Source of the DNA: Planctomycetaceae bacterium
Lineage (GTDB): Bacteria > Planctomycetota > Planctomycetia > Planctomycetales > Planctomycetaceae
Assembly: GCA_020426515.1 (NCBI GenBank)
Contig: JAGQPW010000020.1
Coordinates: 1-48,207 of the forward strand
DNA length: 48,207 nucleotides
Direction of reading: 5' to 3'
Each line of letters begins with the position of its first letter. The first letter of the stretch is position 1. Under the pieces are notes generated by a model. That model was not told the origin of the DNA. It ran no database searches and saw nothing but the letters and a program-made list of their open reading frames with translations. Made by a program: the position numbers and the translations under genes. Shown here piece by piece: positions 37,219 to 48,000 of the stretch.

Positions 37219-38859
37219 CTATTCCTTGTTCGCAGGTGCAGCCGGAACCAATGGAGCTTCAAGCGGTGCCTCGAGCGGGGCTTCCACAGGCTGCTGGGCG
37301 TGACCGACGATATCACTCATCGAGTACAAATCGTCCACCTGCAGCAACTCTGCAAGGTCGACAGTGGCCTGCCACTGGTCACCCAGCGCCGTCAGATATT
37401 CAGTCACAGCCGTCGCCAGCGTTTGCTGTGACACCACCACCTGCGCAAAGTCCACATCGCCACCCGCCTGTCGGAATCGCTCGTATACGCCGCGGTAGAC
37501 ACGCACCTGATCGTTGAGCACATCGCGACGGTAACTTTCAGCAACAACCTTGCTCGTCGCATAACGGTTGTGGGCATCCGCCAGCGAAGCCAACAGACCA
37601 TTGCGAACGTTTGTTAACGTCTGATTCGCCTGCGTCAGCTGAGCATGTGCCGACGAGATATTGCCTTCGTTTCGATTGTAAATCGGCAACGGAAAACCAA
37701 CCTGAATATTCGACGCGAAGTTGTTCAGTGGAGTCGTGTCATCGTGCTGGAACGTGCCGTACATCGTGATGTTCGGAATGGGCGTCACTTCCTGCAACTG
37801 GACGTTGTAACAGGCGCCGGAGATTCGAGCCCGTGCAGCAGACAGATCCGTATGCTGACTCAACAGAAACGCGGCGGCCGCATCATAGTCCACCTGCGGA
37901 ACAGCCATCTCCACAGAACCGCGAACCACATGACGCTGCATCTGCGGCAACCCGGTTGAGGCCGCCAATTTCCGCCAGGCCGCCTGCAACCCGTTCTCTG
38001 CCCGCACCACACCATTGCGAGCCTGAACCGCAAACACCCGCAGCTGCAATGGTTCATAAGGAGCCGCTTCACCGGCGGCGACCAGATCGATTTGAGCCTG
38101 ATACACCTCAGCCGAGAGCCGAGAAATCGCCTGGGCAAACTTTAACTGTTCCTGCGCGACCAGCACGCTGAAGTAGCCGCGTCGCACATCACTCGCCAAC
38201 GCCACCCGAGCCTTTCGCAAATCCTGCTCGGCGGCCCGCATGCTCATCAACGCAGAACTCTGCGCGAGCGACAGTTTCCCGGCGGTCACGAATTCCTGAG
38301 TCACGAACACACCGTTGTAACCAGCCGTGTTCGCCGTACCGAGTGAATCTCCTTCGTAGCCGACGGTCGGGTTCGGATACAGGCCCGCCTGAACCATGGC
38401 TCCCCGCCGGTTCTCAACCTCAGCCGCTGCCTGCTGCACCACCGGACTGTACTGCAAAGCCAGACTTTGAAGTTCACCCAGTCCAAACGACTCGCTGCTT
38501 TCCGATGTGCGAATGAAAACATCCGGCACTTCTGGGAACATCGCCTGCAGAGTCGAACGACGGGCTTCCGGCGTCTGGCTGGCATCAAACGGAGGCAACT
38601 TCAGCGGCGCAGCAGTTGCGCCCGGAAGTTCGGTGGGCACCGCAAAACGCTGGCCCTCGGGAGCAGCGGCCTGTTCCGCGGATTCCTCCGGCTTGGGCTC
38701 TTCGGTCGAAACCTCATGAGCAGCCGCTGTGATATCAGCAGGGTGCGAGGCTTGACCTAAAAACTGGTAGAAGCATGTCTGGGCACCCGACCGGCACCCC
38801 AGCATCATGCACAACGCGACAAGCGCACCCCATCCATGGTTGCGATGGCAACGAAACAT
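37219..38859 (-). CDS. TolC-family outer membrane lipoprotein
   Basis: 546-residue outer membrane efflux protein. The signal ends in MLG-C22, a lipobox with Met at -3, so it is probably lipidated. A Glu/Pro/Ala-rich linker (about 45-90) precedes two OEP repeats with the expected long coiled coils and strands (LQSLALQYSPVVQQAAAEVE, NPTVGYEGDS, FVTAGKLSLAQSSALM; then LSAARARISGA, NITMYGTFQHD, VGFPLPIYNRNEGNI). The ATG at 38859 has ggaggtg 5 nt upstream. The C-terminal tail contains three PLEA repeats. Likely outer-membrane channel for an efflux system; the RND pair at 43.7-48.2 kb is a candidate partner. Confidence 0.92.
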   Translation of the reverse strand: MFRCHRNHGWGALVALCMMLGCRSGAQTCFYQFLGQASHPADITAAAHEVSTEEPKPEESAEQAAAPEGQRFAVPTELPGATAAPLKLPPFDASQTPEARRSTLQAMFPEVPDVFIRTSESSESFGLGELQSLALQYSPVVQQAAAEVENRRGAMVQAGLYPNPTVGYEGDSLGTANTAGYNGVFVTQEFVTAGKLSLAQSSALMSMRAAEQDLRKARVALASDVRRGYFSVLVAQEQLKFAQAISRLSAEVYQAQIDLVAAGEAAPYEPLQLRVFAVQARNGVVRAENGLQAAWRKLAASTGLPQMQRHVVRGSVEMAVPQVDYDAAAAFLLSQHTDLSAARARISGACYNVQLQEVTPIPNITMYGTFQHDDTTPLNNFASNIQVGFPLPIYNRNEGNISSAHAQLTQANQTLTNVRNGLLASLADAHNRYATSKVVAESYRRDVLNDQVRVYRGVYERFRQAGGDVDFAQVVVSQQTLATAVTEYLTALGDQWQATVDLAELLQVDDLYSMSDIVGHAQQPVEAPLEAPLEAPLVPAAPANKE

Positions 38860-39140
38860 CTCTTCACCTCCGTGTGAGCGGACTGCTTCCTGGCGGTTCG
38901 CTGGAGATGGAATCGGTTGCACAAGCCGCACGAGTTAACCGCCGGCGCGACCGCCGCATTCGAATGCACAGTTCCACGAAGAACATTTCGTACGATCATT
39001 GCGGCATGACTCATGCATGCAATGAGAGGAACCGGACTAGTCGACACAACCGGACTCCCGGACTCCTCAGAACCACCGGCACCTCGAACAGTGCAGGGGA
39101 GCCGACCGGGGCGAGAGTGCAAGAACTCTCTACGGAAAAC

Positions 39141-39956
39141 TTAGCCGAACAGCTCCCGAAACTTCTCAATCGTCTGGCGTGCCGCAGCATCAGAGTCCGG
39201 CCAGGGGAATGCCTCGGCAGAAGCATACCCCTGATAGTTCATCTCCCGCAGTGCCTGAGCAATGGGCGCGTAATCCAGATGCCCGCAACCGGCGGGTCGG
39301 CGATTGGAATCCACAAAGTGCACATGCCCAATGTGCGCTCCACCTTCGCGCAGTGCAGCCGCCAAGTCCTGCTCCTCAATGTTCATGTGAAACAGGTCGG
39401 CCAGCAGCTTTACATTCGCCACGCCGGACGATTCCAGCAACTTCACGCCGGCGGCCACGGTCACACACAAATTGGTCTCATACCGATTGAGTGGCTCATA
39501 CAGCAGCGGTACCGCGTGTCGAGCCGCATGCCGCCCCAAGTCATGCAGAGCCTCCACGAGATAAGAGAGGGCCAGTTCCTGAGGAACCTGTTCTGAATAG
39601 CGTCCCTGCATGGAACCAATGATCGCCGGGGCACCAAACTCGCCCCCGAAATCGATCATCTCCCGGATGAACTGCCGAGCCCGTTCTCGCACTGCCGCGT
39701 CCTCGGCAGTCAGACTCAGCTTATGGATCACCATCCCGGCCCCAGTCCCCACCGCAGCCACGGGAATCCCAATCTCATCGACAAGCCGCCGCAGTTCGCT
39801 GCGATCGACAGCATCAGGCCCGGGAAAGAACAACTCAACGGCGTCGTAGCCAAGGTCCTTGGCACGCTGCATCGACCCAGCCAGATCATCCCAATAAACG
39901 AACGGACCACCACGGGCCTGGGTGACGAGTGAAATCGTGACGGCTGATTGAATCAT
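39141..39956 (-). CDS. sugar phosphate isomerase/epimerase-like TIM barrel
   Basis: 271 residues of the AP-endonuclease-2 superfamily (PF01261). Barrel strands and likely metal ligands are visible: LGYDAVELFFPG, LYEPLNRYETN (Glu154), LADLFHMN (Asp187, His190), GHVHFVDSNRR (His211/His213) and YASAEAF (Glu248). The pattern LLYEPLNRYE is typical of hydroxypyruvate isomerase and D-tagatose 3-epimerase-like enzymes. No signal peptide is visible, so it is cytoplasmic. Substrate unknown. The ATG at 39956 is preferred to a TTG 18 nt upstream; the ribosome binding site is weak. Confidence 0.85.
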   Translation of the reverse strand: MIQSAVTISLVTQARGGPFVYWDDLAGSMQRAKDLGYDAVELFFPGPDAVDRSELRRLVDEIGIPVAAVGTGAGMVIHKLSLTAEDAAVRERARQFIREMIDFGGEFGAPAIIGSMQGRYSEQVPQELALSYLVEALHDLGRHAARHAVPLLYEPLNRYETNLCVTVAAGVKLLESSGVANVKLLADLFHMNIEEQDLAAALREGGAHIGHVHFVDSNRRPAGCGHLDYAPIAQALREMNYQGYASAEAFPWPDSDAAARQTIEKFRELFG

Positions 39957-40049
39957 GTGTCGAGCGCTGCGCAAAGGTGATCATGGCTACGAAATCAGCC
40001 TTCACCATAATGCGAGGCTCAGGCTCTGAACAGCCTGCACGCATTCTGC

Positions 40050-40955
40050 CTAGCGAACCGTAACCTGATTGGGGGCCAACTCACCATCAGCGGCTGCAGC
40101 CTGACTGCTCAGATCCTTCAACAGAGCGGCATTGGCATCCATCGTCTGACGCAGTTGAACATACTGCAGGTTCAGCTCGTGCCGCAGCTGATCGACTTCG
40201 GCGAGTACAGCATCCCGCTGGAATTCCAGCCGTCGAACCGTTGCCACCAGTCCGTCAATCACTTCCTGAGAAGCCCCCGCAGGTGCGTCCGCGTCACCAT
40301 TCAGCTCAGCCAGCCGCTGATCCAGACTCTTCTGGGATTCGACGATCTGGTTGTTCAGAGTCTCCAGCAGTTCCTTTTGCCCTTCCAGCTTGCGGGTGGC
40401 AATGAGCATCTGGCCTTCGAGATCAGCAAACGTGTGCAACCAGCCCGATGGAATCGAATCGCGAACCCGGTAGGCTCCAGCCACCCACGCCTGTTCTTCA
40501 CCAGGGTAGGGCGTCCGGGCCAGTTGAGCCGTTGAGTTGTCCACATTCAGGGCCGCCAGCTTGAACTGCCCGACGAATTCTGAAGACTGTCCTCCGATCA
40601 GCGAGAACAAAAAGACTTCCGGAAGCGGCTTCTGCTGAGCCTGTTCCTTCTGCCCTAACCCTGATCCAGAGCCCACACTCAACTGAACCATTCCACTGCG
40701 ACCAGCAGGTTGAGAATTCTGCGACGTCCAGGCATCCCCCCAGGCGTGTTGCTCACGAGCAATCTCTTCTTCCAAAGTCAGAACCTTGCGCAGTTCCTTC
40801 GCCCGAGTCTCAGAACTTTCGGCGACCGAAGCCTGAGCAGTCTCCAGGGCCTTGCGCCACTTGCTGCGAACATCCAGCAGCATTGTGGTCAACACAAACG
40901 CAGCGACGATGACGGGGACGGCCAGCCACAAAAATGCTTTGCCGAGCTTGTGCAT
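40050..40955 (-). CDS. membrane-anchored coiled-coil protein, unknown function
   Basis: 301 residues. One N-terminal membrane helix (AFLWLAVPVIVAAFVLTTML), a first coiled coil (about 30-65, KALETAQASVAESSETRAKE), a central domain with LPEVFLFSLIGG and LAALNVDNSTAQL, and a long second coiled coil (about 180-290: LEGQMLIATRKLEGQKELLE, VRRLEFQRDAVLAEVDQLRH). Most of the protein is probably in the periplasm. I do not recognise a family. The ATG at 40955 has gggag 8 nt upstream. Confidence 0.8.
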   Translation of the reverse strand: MHKLGKAFLWLAVPVIVAAFVLTTMLLDVRSKWRKALETAQASVAESSETRAKELRKVLTLEEEIAREQHAWGDAWTSQNSQPAGRSGMVQLSVGSGSGLGQKEQAQQKPLPEVFLFSLIGGQSSEFVGQFKLAALNVDNSTAQLARTPYPGEEQAWVAGAYRVRDSIPSGWLHTFADLEGQMLIATRKLEGQKELLETLNNQIVESQKSLDQRLAELNGDADAPAGASQEVIDGLVATVRRLEFQRDAVLAEVDQLRHELNLQYVQLRQTMDANAALLKDLSSQAAAADGELAPNQVTVR

Positions 40956-41305
40956 CAGAAACTCCCGGGGGAACAGTCCGCAATAGCGTCAATGCCCCGA
41001 TGTGTGAGCGCATAGACAAACGTGAGTCACAAGAACTCCTCTTCTTTCGGATCGACGAAAACCGGGCACATCCTCAGTTTCGTTCCGCCAGCGCAATCGA
41101 CCTCTGGCAACTGGCCGTTAAGAAGATGGATTATGCCGATAGTACGATGGCCGCCGGGGCGGGTCAAGAATTGTCTATTGGGTCGTGATGCGAATTCCCG
41201 GGCCATTGGCGAAACCGTCCATGTGATTCGCACCTCCCGGATACGCAAAAGGGCGAGCCACACGCGTGACTCGCCCTCAATGTTCACATGCCTCACTGAC
41301 AACCG
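40956..41305. other. spacer holding a terminator
   Basis: 350 nt between two minus-strand genes. Apart from the terminator at 41247-41276 I see no gene or repeat. Confidence 0.45.
41245..41276 (-). terminator. intrinsic terminator of the HEAT-repeat gene
   Basis: gggcgag (41251-41257) pairs with ctcgccc (41270-41276), with further pairs inside. On the minus strand the stem is followed by tttt. It begins 30 nt after the stop codon of the gene ending at 41306. Confidence 0.82.
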
Positions 41306-43318
41306 TCAGTTGGCCAGGCAGTCCAGGGCGACGCGAGCCGCTTCTCGAACTTCAGGCACATCGTTCGCAGCAACCTGCTCCAGTGCCCCTCGAGCCGGAG
41401 CAGCGGCGGCACCCAGCCCCCCGAGACTCAAGGCCGCAACGGCCCGGACATTCAACGAGTCATCCTTGAGAGACTTCGTCAAAGCAGAGACAGCCAGATC
41501 CTGATGGGGTCCCACAGCAACGCCCAGGGCCGATACCGCAAAAGCTCGCTCTGCCGGATCCTGGCTCGTTGAGGCCGTGATCAGACACGCCACCGATTCC
41601 GCATCATGAGGTGTGATCTCAAGCAGAGCTTCGGCAGCATGCAAGCTCACGAGTCCTCGTTTGGAATCACGCAGTGTCCGCAGTTCTGGAGCCGCATCCA
41701 TTGCTTCGGGGCCAACGCCACGCAACAGGTAGCACACCAGCTTGGCAACTTCCGGATTCGGATGGAACACCAGCAGCCGCAACGTTTTGACCGAGTCCCA
41801 GGCATCGTGCTTGATCACCCGCAGTGTCGCTGCGGCATGAGCCCGCACCACCGGATCGGCATCATCCAGAAGAATTCGCACGGCAAGATCGGCCGTCGCA
41901 GCCGCTTCTCCTCGTTCCGCCAGTTCGGCCAGGGCCGCCAGCCGGGTTGCCGAATTCTCGTCACCCAACTGATCAACGATCGGATACAGCTCGGGGGCCA
42001 GTTCCGGACAAAGTCGCTCAATGGAAGTCCGCGTCCAGGTCACATCCGAAGTCGCCGATGCGGTTCGAACTCGGGAATCCGACTCCGCTGTCGCCGCCCA
42101 GGCTGGCAGATTCTCACCTGCGTCGACCGCTGGCGTCGAGGGTTCTGCAGATTGAGCGATCACCTGTGACCACACATTCGGTGCATCGGACTGCCCCACC
42201 TCTGTTTCCACGGGAGCCGCCGCCATCGCGAATGGCGAGCTCAGATCCACGGGAGATTCTTTTTCCATTGGAGGAGCGAACGGGGCGTCCTCAAACGAGT
42301 CATCCGCAAGTGCAGTGTCGGCAAACGCAGCGTCCGCCAGCACAGGGACCTCAAGCGGAGCATCCTCGCTCTGCGCCTCATCTTCCAGTCGAGCCCAAAG
42401 GGCTGTCTTGGGCGTCGCGGCCTTGTCAATGGCCTCCTCGGACTCGCTGGGCGAGGATTTCTCCTTGGCCCAGTTTCCCTTGCTGGCGAACGCTTTGTTC
42501 GCATCCTCGGGGAACACATCCGCATCAAATGGCGATGCAGCCTGCGGCTTTTCCGCGATGGACTTCGGGGCCGAGTGTTCTTCAGTGACCGCAACCGCAG
42601 CCTCGGTCGATTTTGAAGTCCCAGCCGGTACCACTTCGACAGTCCACTCAGCCTCTGCCGGAGCAGCAGGCGGGACTTTCGGAGCAGCAGCCGGGGCGGT
42701 CTTTGATGCAGAAGTGGCAGCAGCAGCCTTCCGCGGTTGTTCTGTCAACGACCATTCGGGCAACTCGGACTTCGCCTCCGCCACGGCAGATGCTTCAGGG
42801 GAATCCGAACCGTCTTTCGCAGGCGTCACTTCCGGCAACTCTGATTTTTCGGCCGTCGATGCTGATCGCACTGACTCATCCAGCAGCAGTTCCTTCCGCA
42901 ACTCTTCCCAGTTGCTCGGAAACTCCACCGGCTTTCCTGATGGCTCGATCGCTGTTCCTGGAGCCGGTGCCGTTGCAGTAGAGGCGATGGCGGGAGCCTT
43001 GGCTTCGACCGCATCCGTCTGCTGAGCCGGAGTCTTGACGACCGCTGGAGTCCCCTTCGTCTCCGGGACGCCCTTCGGCTTGCTCCTGGCCACTGCGTGT
43101 TGTCGGCTGAGATCACTGGGCTTGAGCGGCCGAGCCTTGGCAGCAGACGCAGCTTCCGACTCTTGATCGAAACCATCTGCCGCCTGCACCATCCGCTGAC
43201 TGGCATCGCCAGTCTGACCGTGTCGTGACGACGTAAACAGCCCCGGTCCGTTGGCACAGCCAGAAGCAAAGGCCAGAGGTGCTGCCACCCACAGAGCCAA
43301 GCGCTGATACTTTCGCAT
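41306..43318 (-). CDS. HEAT-repeat lipoprotein with long disordered region
   Basis: 670 residues. The signal ends in ASG-C21. Residues about 25-430 are low-complexity, rich in Ala, Glu, Ser, Pro and Lys, with recurring SELPE, ADAAFADTALADDSFEDAPF and EKESP-type phrases, and probably disordered. From about 450 to the end come HEAT-like repeats (TRLAALAELAERGEAA, PVVRAHAAATLRVIKHDAW, ERAFAVSALGVAVGP, LNVRAVAALSLGGLGAA, PEVREAARVALDCLA). Probably a lipid-anchored scaffold whose HEAT domain is held away from the membrane. The ATG at 43318 has a ggggggaaa run upstream and matches the lipoprotein signal; the frame reaches 43348. Confidence 0.88.
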   Translation of the reverse strand: MRKYQRLALWVAAPLAFASGCANGPGLFTSSRHGQTGDASQRMVQAADGFDQESEAASAAKARPLKPSDLSRQHAVARSKPKGVPETKGTPAVVKTPAQQTDAVEAKAPAIASTATAPAPGTAIEPSGKPVEFPSNWEELRKELLLDESVRSASTAEKSELPEVTPAKDGSDSPEASAVAEAKSELPEWSLTEQPRKAAAATSASKTAPAAAPKVPPAAPAEAEWTVEVVPAGTSKSTEAAVAVTEEHSAPKSIAEKPQAASPFDADVFPEDANKAFASKGNWAKEKSSPSESEEAIDKAATPKTALWARLEDEAQSEDAPLEVPVLADAAFADTALADDSFEDAPFAPPMEKESPVDLSSPFAMAAAPVETEVGQSDAPNVWSQVIAQSAEPSTPAVDAGENLPAWAATAESDSRVRTASATSDVTWTRTSIERLCPELAPELYPIVDQLGDENSATRLAALAELAERGEAAATADLAVRILLDDADPVVRAHAAATLRVIKHDAWDSVKTLRLLVFHPNPEVAKLVCYLLRGVGPEAMDAAPELRTLRDSKRGLVSLHAAEALLEITPHDAESVACLITASTSQDPAERAFAVSALGVAVGPHQDLAVSALTKSLKDDSLNVRAVAALSLGGLGAAAAPARGALEQVAANDVPEVREAARVALDCLAN

Positions 43319-43750
43319 TGATTTCCCCCCCAATGAGAATCTCCCCATTCCCCAATGGAAAGACTCTGCCAGACAACGTTCGTGAGAACCGACCGGCGTG
43401 AATATGTGCGCAACCGGAGCAAAGCATCGTTCACTCCGTCCCGGTTCTTATCGACGGGGGGGTTGCTCCATCTGTAAAGAATGCCCGGAAATCAGCGGTC
43501 CTGAGGTTCTTTCGGATGGTGCGAAGCTCCGCAATTTCGCTGACGGGCGTCAAATCTCGTGCAGTTTCCCCAAATTGCACAACGGGGGAGATCTCCGCAT
43601 CTGGCGGAACCTGACAAGAATTCCATGCTTGCCTGTTGATGCGTCAGGCGACCCGAAACTACAGTAGGACTTAAGCAACACCTGTTGTCTCGCCTCCGGC
43701 CGCTCCCAGCAGCCGAATGCCGTGCCCACTCTCCTTCCTCTGGTGCACAC
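43319..43750. other. divergent promoter region
   Basis: 432 nt between the HEAT-repeat gene (minus) and the RND adaptor gene (plus). gaaccgaccgg at 43386 and caaccgg at 43411 lie in the likely promoter of the HEAT-repeat gene. No gene is supported. Confidence 0.4.
43636..43665 (+). promoter_or_regulatory. candidate sigma-70-type promoter of the RND operon
   Basis: ttgatg (43636-43641) and tacagt (43660-43665) match four of six bases each of the -35 and -10 consensus, with an 18-nt spacer. The leader to the ATG at 43751 would be about 80 nt. Sequence match only. Confidence 0.3.
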
Positions 43751-44971
43751 ATGTTTCGGAACATCCTCAAGTTCGTACTTGGTCTTGTCGCCATCGGCGC
43801 CTGTTGGGGCGCGTGGTATGTCGTATACCGGGACTCCGTTGTTCGTTCCGCTGTTCCGGATGCCTCGCGGCCACTGGAAACGCTGGCTGTCGAAGTCATG
43901 CGGGCCAGAGAAGAGCCACTGGAGGAACGAATCACTCTCGTCGGCAGCCTGAATCCCATTGCCGAAACCGAAGTCCGTGCCCGCGTGAGTGGCTATCTGA
44001 TCGAGCAACCTCACGAAGTCGGGACTCGCGTTTCCGCCGGGGATGTCCTGATCCGCCTCGATGCCCGGGACCAGCAGGAAATGGTCTCCCGCTTCGAAGC
44101 CAGCCTCAAAGTGGCGCAGGCCCAATTGCGGTCACAACAGGCCGAACAGGATCAGGCGGAGAAGAATGTCGAACGTCAGCGTCGACTCGCTGACGAAGGG
44201 GCTGGAACGCTACAGCAACTGGAAGCAGCCCAGGCCGCTCTGACCATCGCCCTCGCTCAGGTTGAGTTGCAAAGCGCCCGCGTGTCAGAAGCCATGGCCA
44301 ATCTCGAACAGGCCCGCATCGCCCTGAAGGACTTTGAGCTCACCTCGCCAATTTCCGGCTTTGTCTCCGCCCGTTATGTTCAGGCTGGCGACCTCGCCAA
44401 ACCTGATGTCCCCTTGTTGCGGGTCATCAGTCTGGCCACAGTGCAGACGAACGCCCATGTTGTCGAAAAGGACTATCGCAAGATCCAGCTCGGCCAACAG
44501 GCCGATGTCACGATCGATGCCTATCCCGGGACGATCTTCAAGGGGATCGTGAAACAGATTGCCCCGGCACTCGATCCAAACACCCGCACAGCCGAGATTC
44601 GCCTCGACGTCGAAAATCCCAAGTACCTGCTCAAGCCCGGCATGTACGCGCGGGTCTCATTGCGGTCACAACTCTCTCACAGCAGTCTGGCTGTTCCGCT
44701 CTCCAGCGTTCTGGACGACGGAGAACGAACCAGCGTGATGACAGTGGAGGGGACTCCCCCCGTTGTCCGACGGCACCCCATCACGCTCGGCGTCACCGAT
44801 GGACATGCCGTTGAAGTCCTGGAAGGTCTCTGGGCCAACGCCAAGGTCATCACACTGGGCAACCGCATCGCCCGCGAAGGACAAGAGGTTAAGGTCATCG
44901 AAGTGGACTGGCCCGAACAACTCGCGTCGATCGACGAGTCCGAAGGCATCCCCTCCACATCGGATCCTTAA
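43751..44971 (+). CDS. RND efflux periplasmic adaptor (MFP/HlyD family)
   Basis: 406 residues. N-terminal membrane anchor (ILKFVLGLVAIGACWGAWYVV), split lipoyl domain (TEVRARVSGYLIEQPHEVG and DFELTSPISGFVSARYVQAG), an alpha-helical hairpin between them (about 110-190), a beta-barrel (VVEKDYRKIQLGQQADVTID) and a membrane-proximal domain (SSLAVPLSSVLDDGE). It bridges the RND pump to an outer-membrane channel. The ATG at 43751 is chosen because the membrane anchor begins there; no Shine-Dalgarno sequence is visible. The RND gene starts 102 nt downstream, so the two form an operon. Confidence 0.93.
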   Translation: MFRNILKFVLGLVAIGACWGAWYVVYRDSVVRSAVPDASRPLETLAVEVMRAREEPLEERITLVGSLNPIAETEVRARVSGYLIEQPHEVGTRVSAGDVLIRLDARDQQEMVSRFEASLKVAQAQLRSQQAEQDQAEKNVERQRRLADEGAGTLQQLEAAQAALTIALAQVELQSARVSEAMANLEQARIALKDFELTSPISGFVSARYVQAGDLAKPDVPLLRVISLATVQTNAHVVEKDYRKIQLGQQADVTIDAYPGTIFKGIVKQIAPALDPNTRTAEIRLDVENPKYLLKPGMYARVSLRSQLSHSSLAVPLSSVLDDGERTSVMTVEGTPPVVRRHPITLGVTDGHAVEVLEGLWANAKVITLGNRIAREGQEVKVIEVDWPEQLASIDESEGIPSTSDP

Positions 44972-45073
44972 GCCGCAACCAAGCCGGTCTCTGCCGGCCC
45001 CGGGAACGCTCCCCGGAGCAACGTACTCGCCAGAATTCCCTTACTGGGGGCGGCCAAGAGCCGTCAGGTCGCC

Positions 45074-48000
45074 ATGTCACTTCCCCGCCTCGCTGTGAGT
45101 CGCCCCGTGACCACCCTGATGGGGTGCATCATTGTCGCCCTGCTGGGATGGGTTTCGCTGACGGAATTGCCCGTCGACCTGATGCCCAGTCTCGAATTCC
45201 CCACGGTCACGGTCACCACACTCTATCCTGGCGCCGGTCCGGAAGAAGTGGAAACACTGATCACCCGTCCGCTCGAGCAGACACTCAGTTCGGTCAATGG
45301 CTTCGAACGCATCTCCAGTAACAGCTTCGAAGGGAGCTCGTCCGTCAGACTGCAGTTTCGCTGGGGCACCAATCTCGACAGTGCCGTCGACGAAATGCGA
45401 CAGGCCATCGACAAGGTCCGCAACGACTTTCCCAACGGTGTCGAAGCCCCCACGATGCGGCGTTACGACGCCAACGATTCGCCAATTCTCTACCTTGGCC
45501 TGAACAGCGACCTCCCGGTCACCCAACTCACCCGAATTGCCGAACGTGCCATCCTCCCGCGGCTCGAACGACTCGATGGCGTCGCCCGCGTCAGCATGCG
45601 AGGCGACATTCGCCGCGAAATCCAGGTCGACATCGACCGGGCACGGCTGGAATCGCTCGGCATGGGCATTAACGAAGTGGTCACCGCATTACAGCGGGGC
45701 AATGTCTCCCAACCGGCGGGAGACTTTGAAGAAGGCAACGTCCACCGGCTGATTCGCAGCCGCAGTGAATTTGTCGCCACCGAAGACATTCGCAACCTGG
45801 TCATTCGCACCAGCGGCGATGCCGTTGTTCGCGTGCGGGATGTCGCCCAGGTCATCGACGGGCACGAACGCATCACCCAGCGAACCCGCACCAACGGGCT
45901 GCCGGGCATCATGGTCTACATCTTCCAACAGGCAGGCGCCAACACGATTGATGTCAGCGATGCCGTCCAGCGCGAACTGGTCGATCTCAACAAAGAACTC
46001 CGCAATGCCGAACTGGTCATCCGGCTCGACAAGTCGATCTTCATTCGGCAGTCCATCCAGAACATCCGCGTTTCGGCCATTCTCGGAATGGGACTGGCCA
46101 TGCTCATTCTGGTGCTGTTCCTGCGCAGTTTCCGCAGCACCATCATCATTGGCATCTCCATGCCGCTCTCGGTCATGGCGGCGTTCGTGCTGATCTACTT
46201 CCGAGGCTACAGCCTCAATATGGTTTCGTTCGGCGGCCTCGCACTCGGGATCGGAATGCTGGTCGACAATTCAATTGTCGTTCTCGAAAGCATTTTCCGA
46301 AAACGCGAAGACGGGCGAAACGCAATCGATGCGGCCATCGAAGGGACCGAAGAAGTCTCCGGGGCCATCGTCGCCAGCACGTTGACCACGCTCATCGTGT
46401 TCCTGCCGCTGGCCTTCATCTCTGGCGTCACTGGAGTGCTGCTGCATCAGTTGGCGTTTGTCGTCTGCTGTTCCATGGTCTGCTCGCTGTTCGTCAGTCT
46501 GTCGCTCACTCCCGTGTTGGCAGCCTACTGGCTGGGACGGCATCAGGGCGAACAAACAAACATCCTGTTGCGAATCCCCGAATGGATCTTTGGCAAAGTC
46601 GAAGGCCTCTACAGCTATTGCCTGCGCGGCTTTCTGCGATTTCCCGAATTCGCCGGCTTCGCGGTTGTCTGTCTGTTCTGCGCCACACTGGGACTGATCC
46701 CCCGCGTCGGAACCGACTTTCTTCCCAAAACGGATGACGGCCGACTCGGCATCACCGGCGTCATGGCTCCCGGAATTCAGCTCAACACACTCGATCGGCA
46801 GACGAAGATCATCGAAGAGGCCATCGCCGAATACATTCCCGAACGGGAAACGCTCTCCGTCTTCATTGGCGACAAAGCCGAAGAAGGTGAAGACTGGAAC
46901 GAATGCCGGGCGATCCTGCAGCTCAAGCCACGGGCCGAACGAACCGCGACCACCGAAGAAATTCGCAAACGTTTCGCAAAACAGCTCGGCCCCATCGCCG
47001 GAATGCGCGTTCGCAGCCGCGTCTACAGCAGCCTGCCGCTGTTCCGCGCCTTCAGTTCCCAAGGCGACAACATTGCCGTCCTGATTCGCGGACATGATCG
47101 CACCACGGCCGAACAGCTGGCCATGGCCGTCACCGACGCCATGAACTCGATCCACGGATTGATCAACGTCGAACTCCAGGCCAACGAAAAACGCCCGGAA
47201 GTCATCACCCGAATCGACCGCGCTAAAGCCAGTCAGCTGGGCGTTACCGTGCAGGACATCACCCAAGCTCTCGAAACAACCTTTCGTGGAGCGCGGGCCA
47301 CCGTCTTTCGCGAAGACGGCGATGAATTCGAAGTCGTCGTGCGGCTGCAGGAAGTGGACCGTTCGCAGCAAAGCGACCTCGATCAGGTCGGCATTGCCAC
47401 AGCCGATGGCCGCCTGCTTCCCCTTGGCAACTTCGTTTCCTATCAATCCGGCGATGCTCCACTGGCCATCAATCGTCTGGACCGTCAGCGCGTCGTCGTT
47501 GTCACGGCGGCGTCGGAAGGGCGGGATCTGGGAGCAATCATTCAGGATCTCGAAGCGGCGTTGTCGCGGGTTCCTGTCCCGATGGGCTTCAGCATCGAAA
47601 TCGGCGGTGACTGGGAAGAACAGACCGAGAGCTTCGCCATGCTCGTCAAAGGATTCATCCTGGCCATCGTTCTGATGTACATGGTCATGGCTTCCCAGTT
47701 CGAATCCCTGCGCGACCCCCTGCTGATTCTTCTCACCCTCCCTATTGCCGCGGTCGGTGTGCTGCTGGTCCTCGTGTTCTGGGACACCACCCTGAACGTG
47801 CAATCCTTCATCGGCCTGATCGTCCTCGCGGGCGTGGTGGTCAACAACGCGATCGTGCTCGTCGATTACTTCAATCAACTCAAACGCGCGGAACCTCAAA
47901 CCGAACAGACCCTACTCATTCAGCGAGCCTCGGTCCGCCGCTTCCGTCCCATCGTGATGACCACACTCACCACCGTCCTGGGAATGCTCCCGGTCGCTTT

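Noticed and set aside
46271-47899. 542-codon minus-strand open frame
   Set aside because: Antisense to the RND pump; composition (His/Gln/Asp-rich) is typical of a shadow frame.
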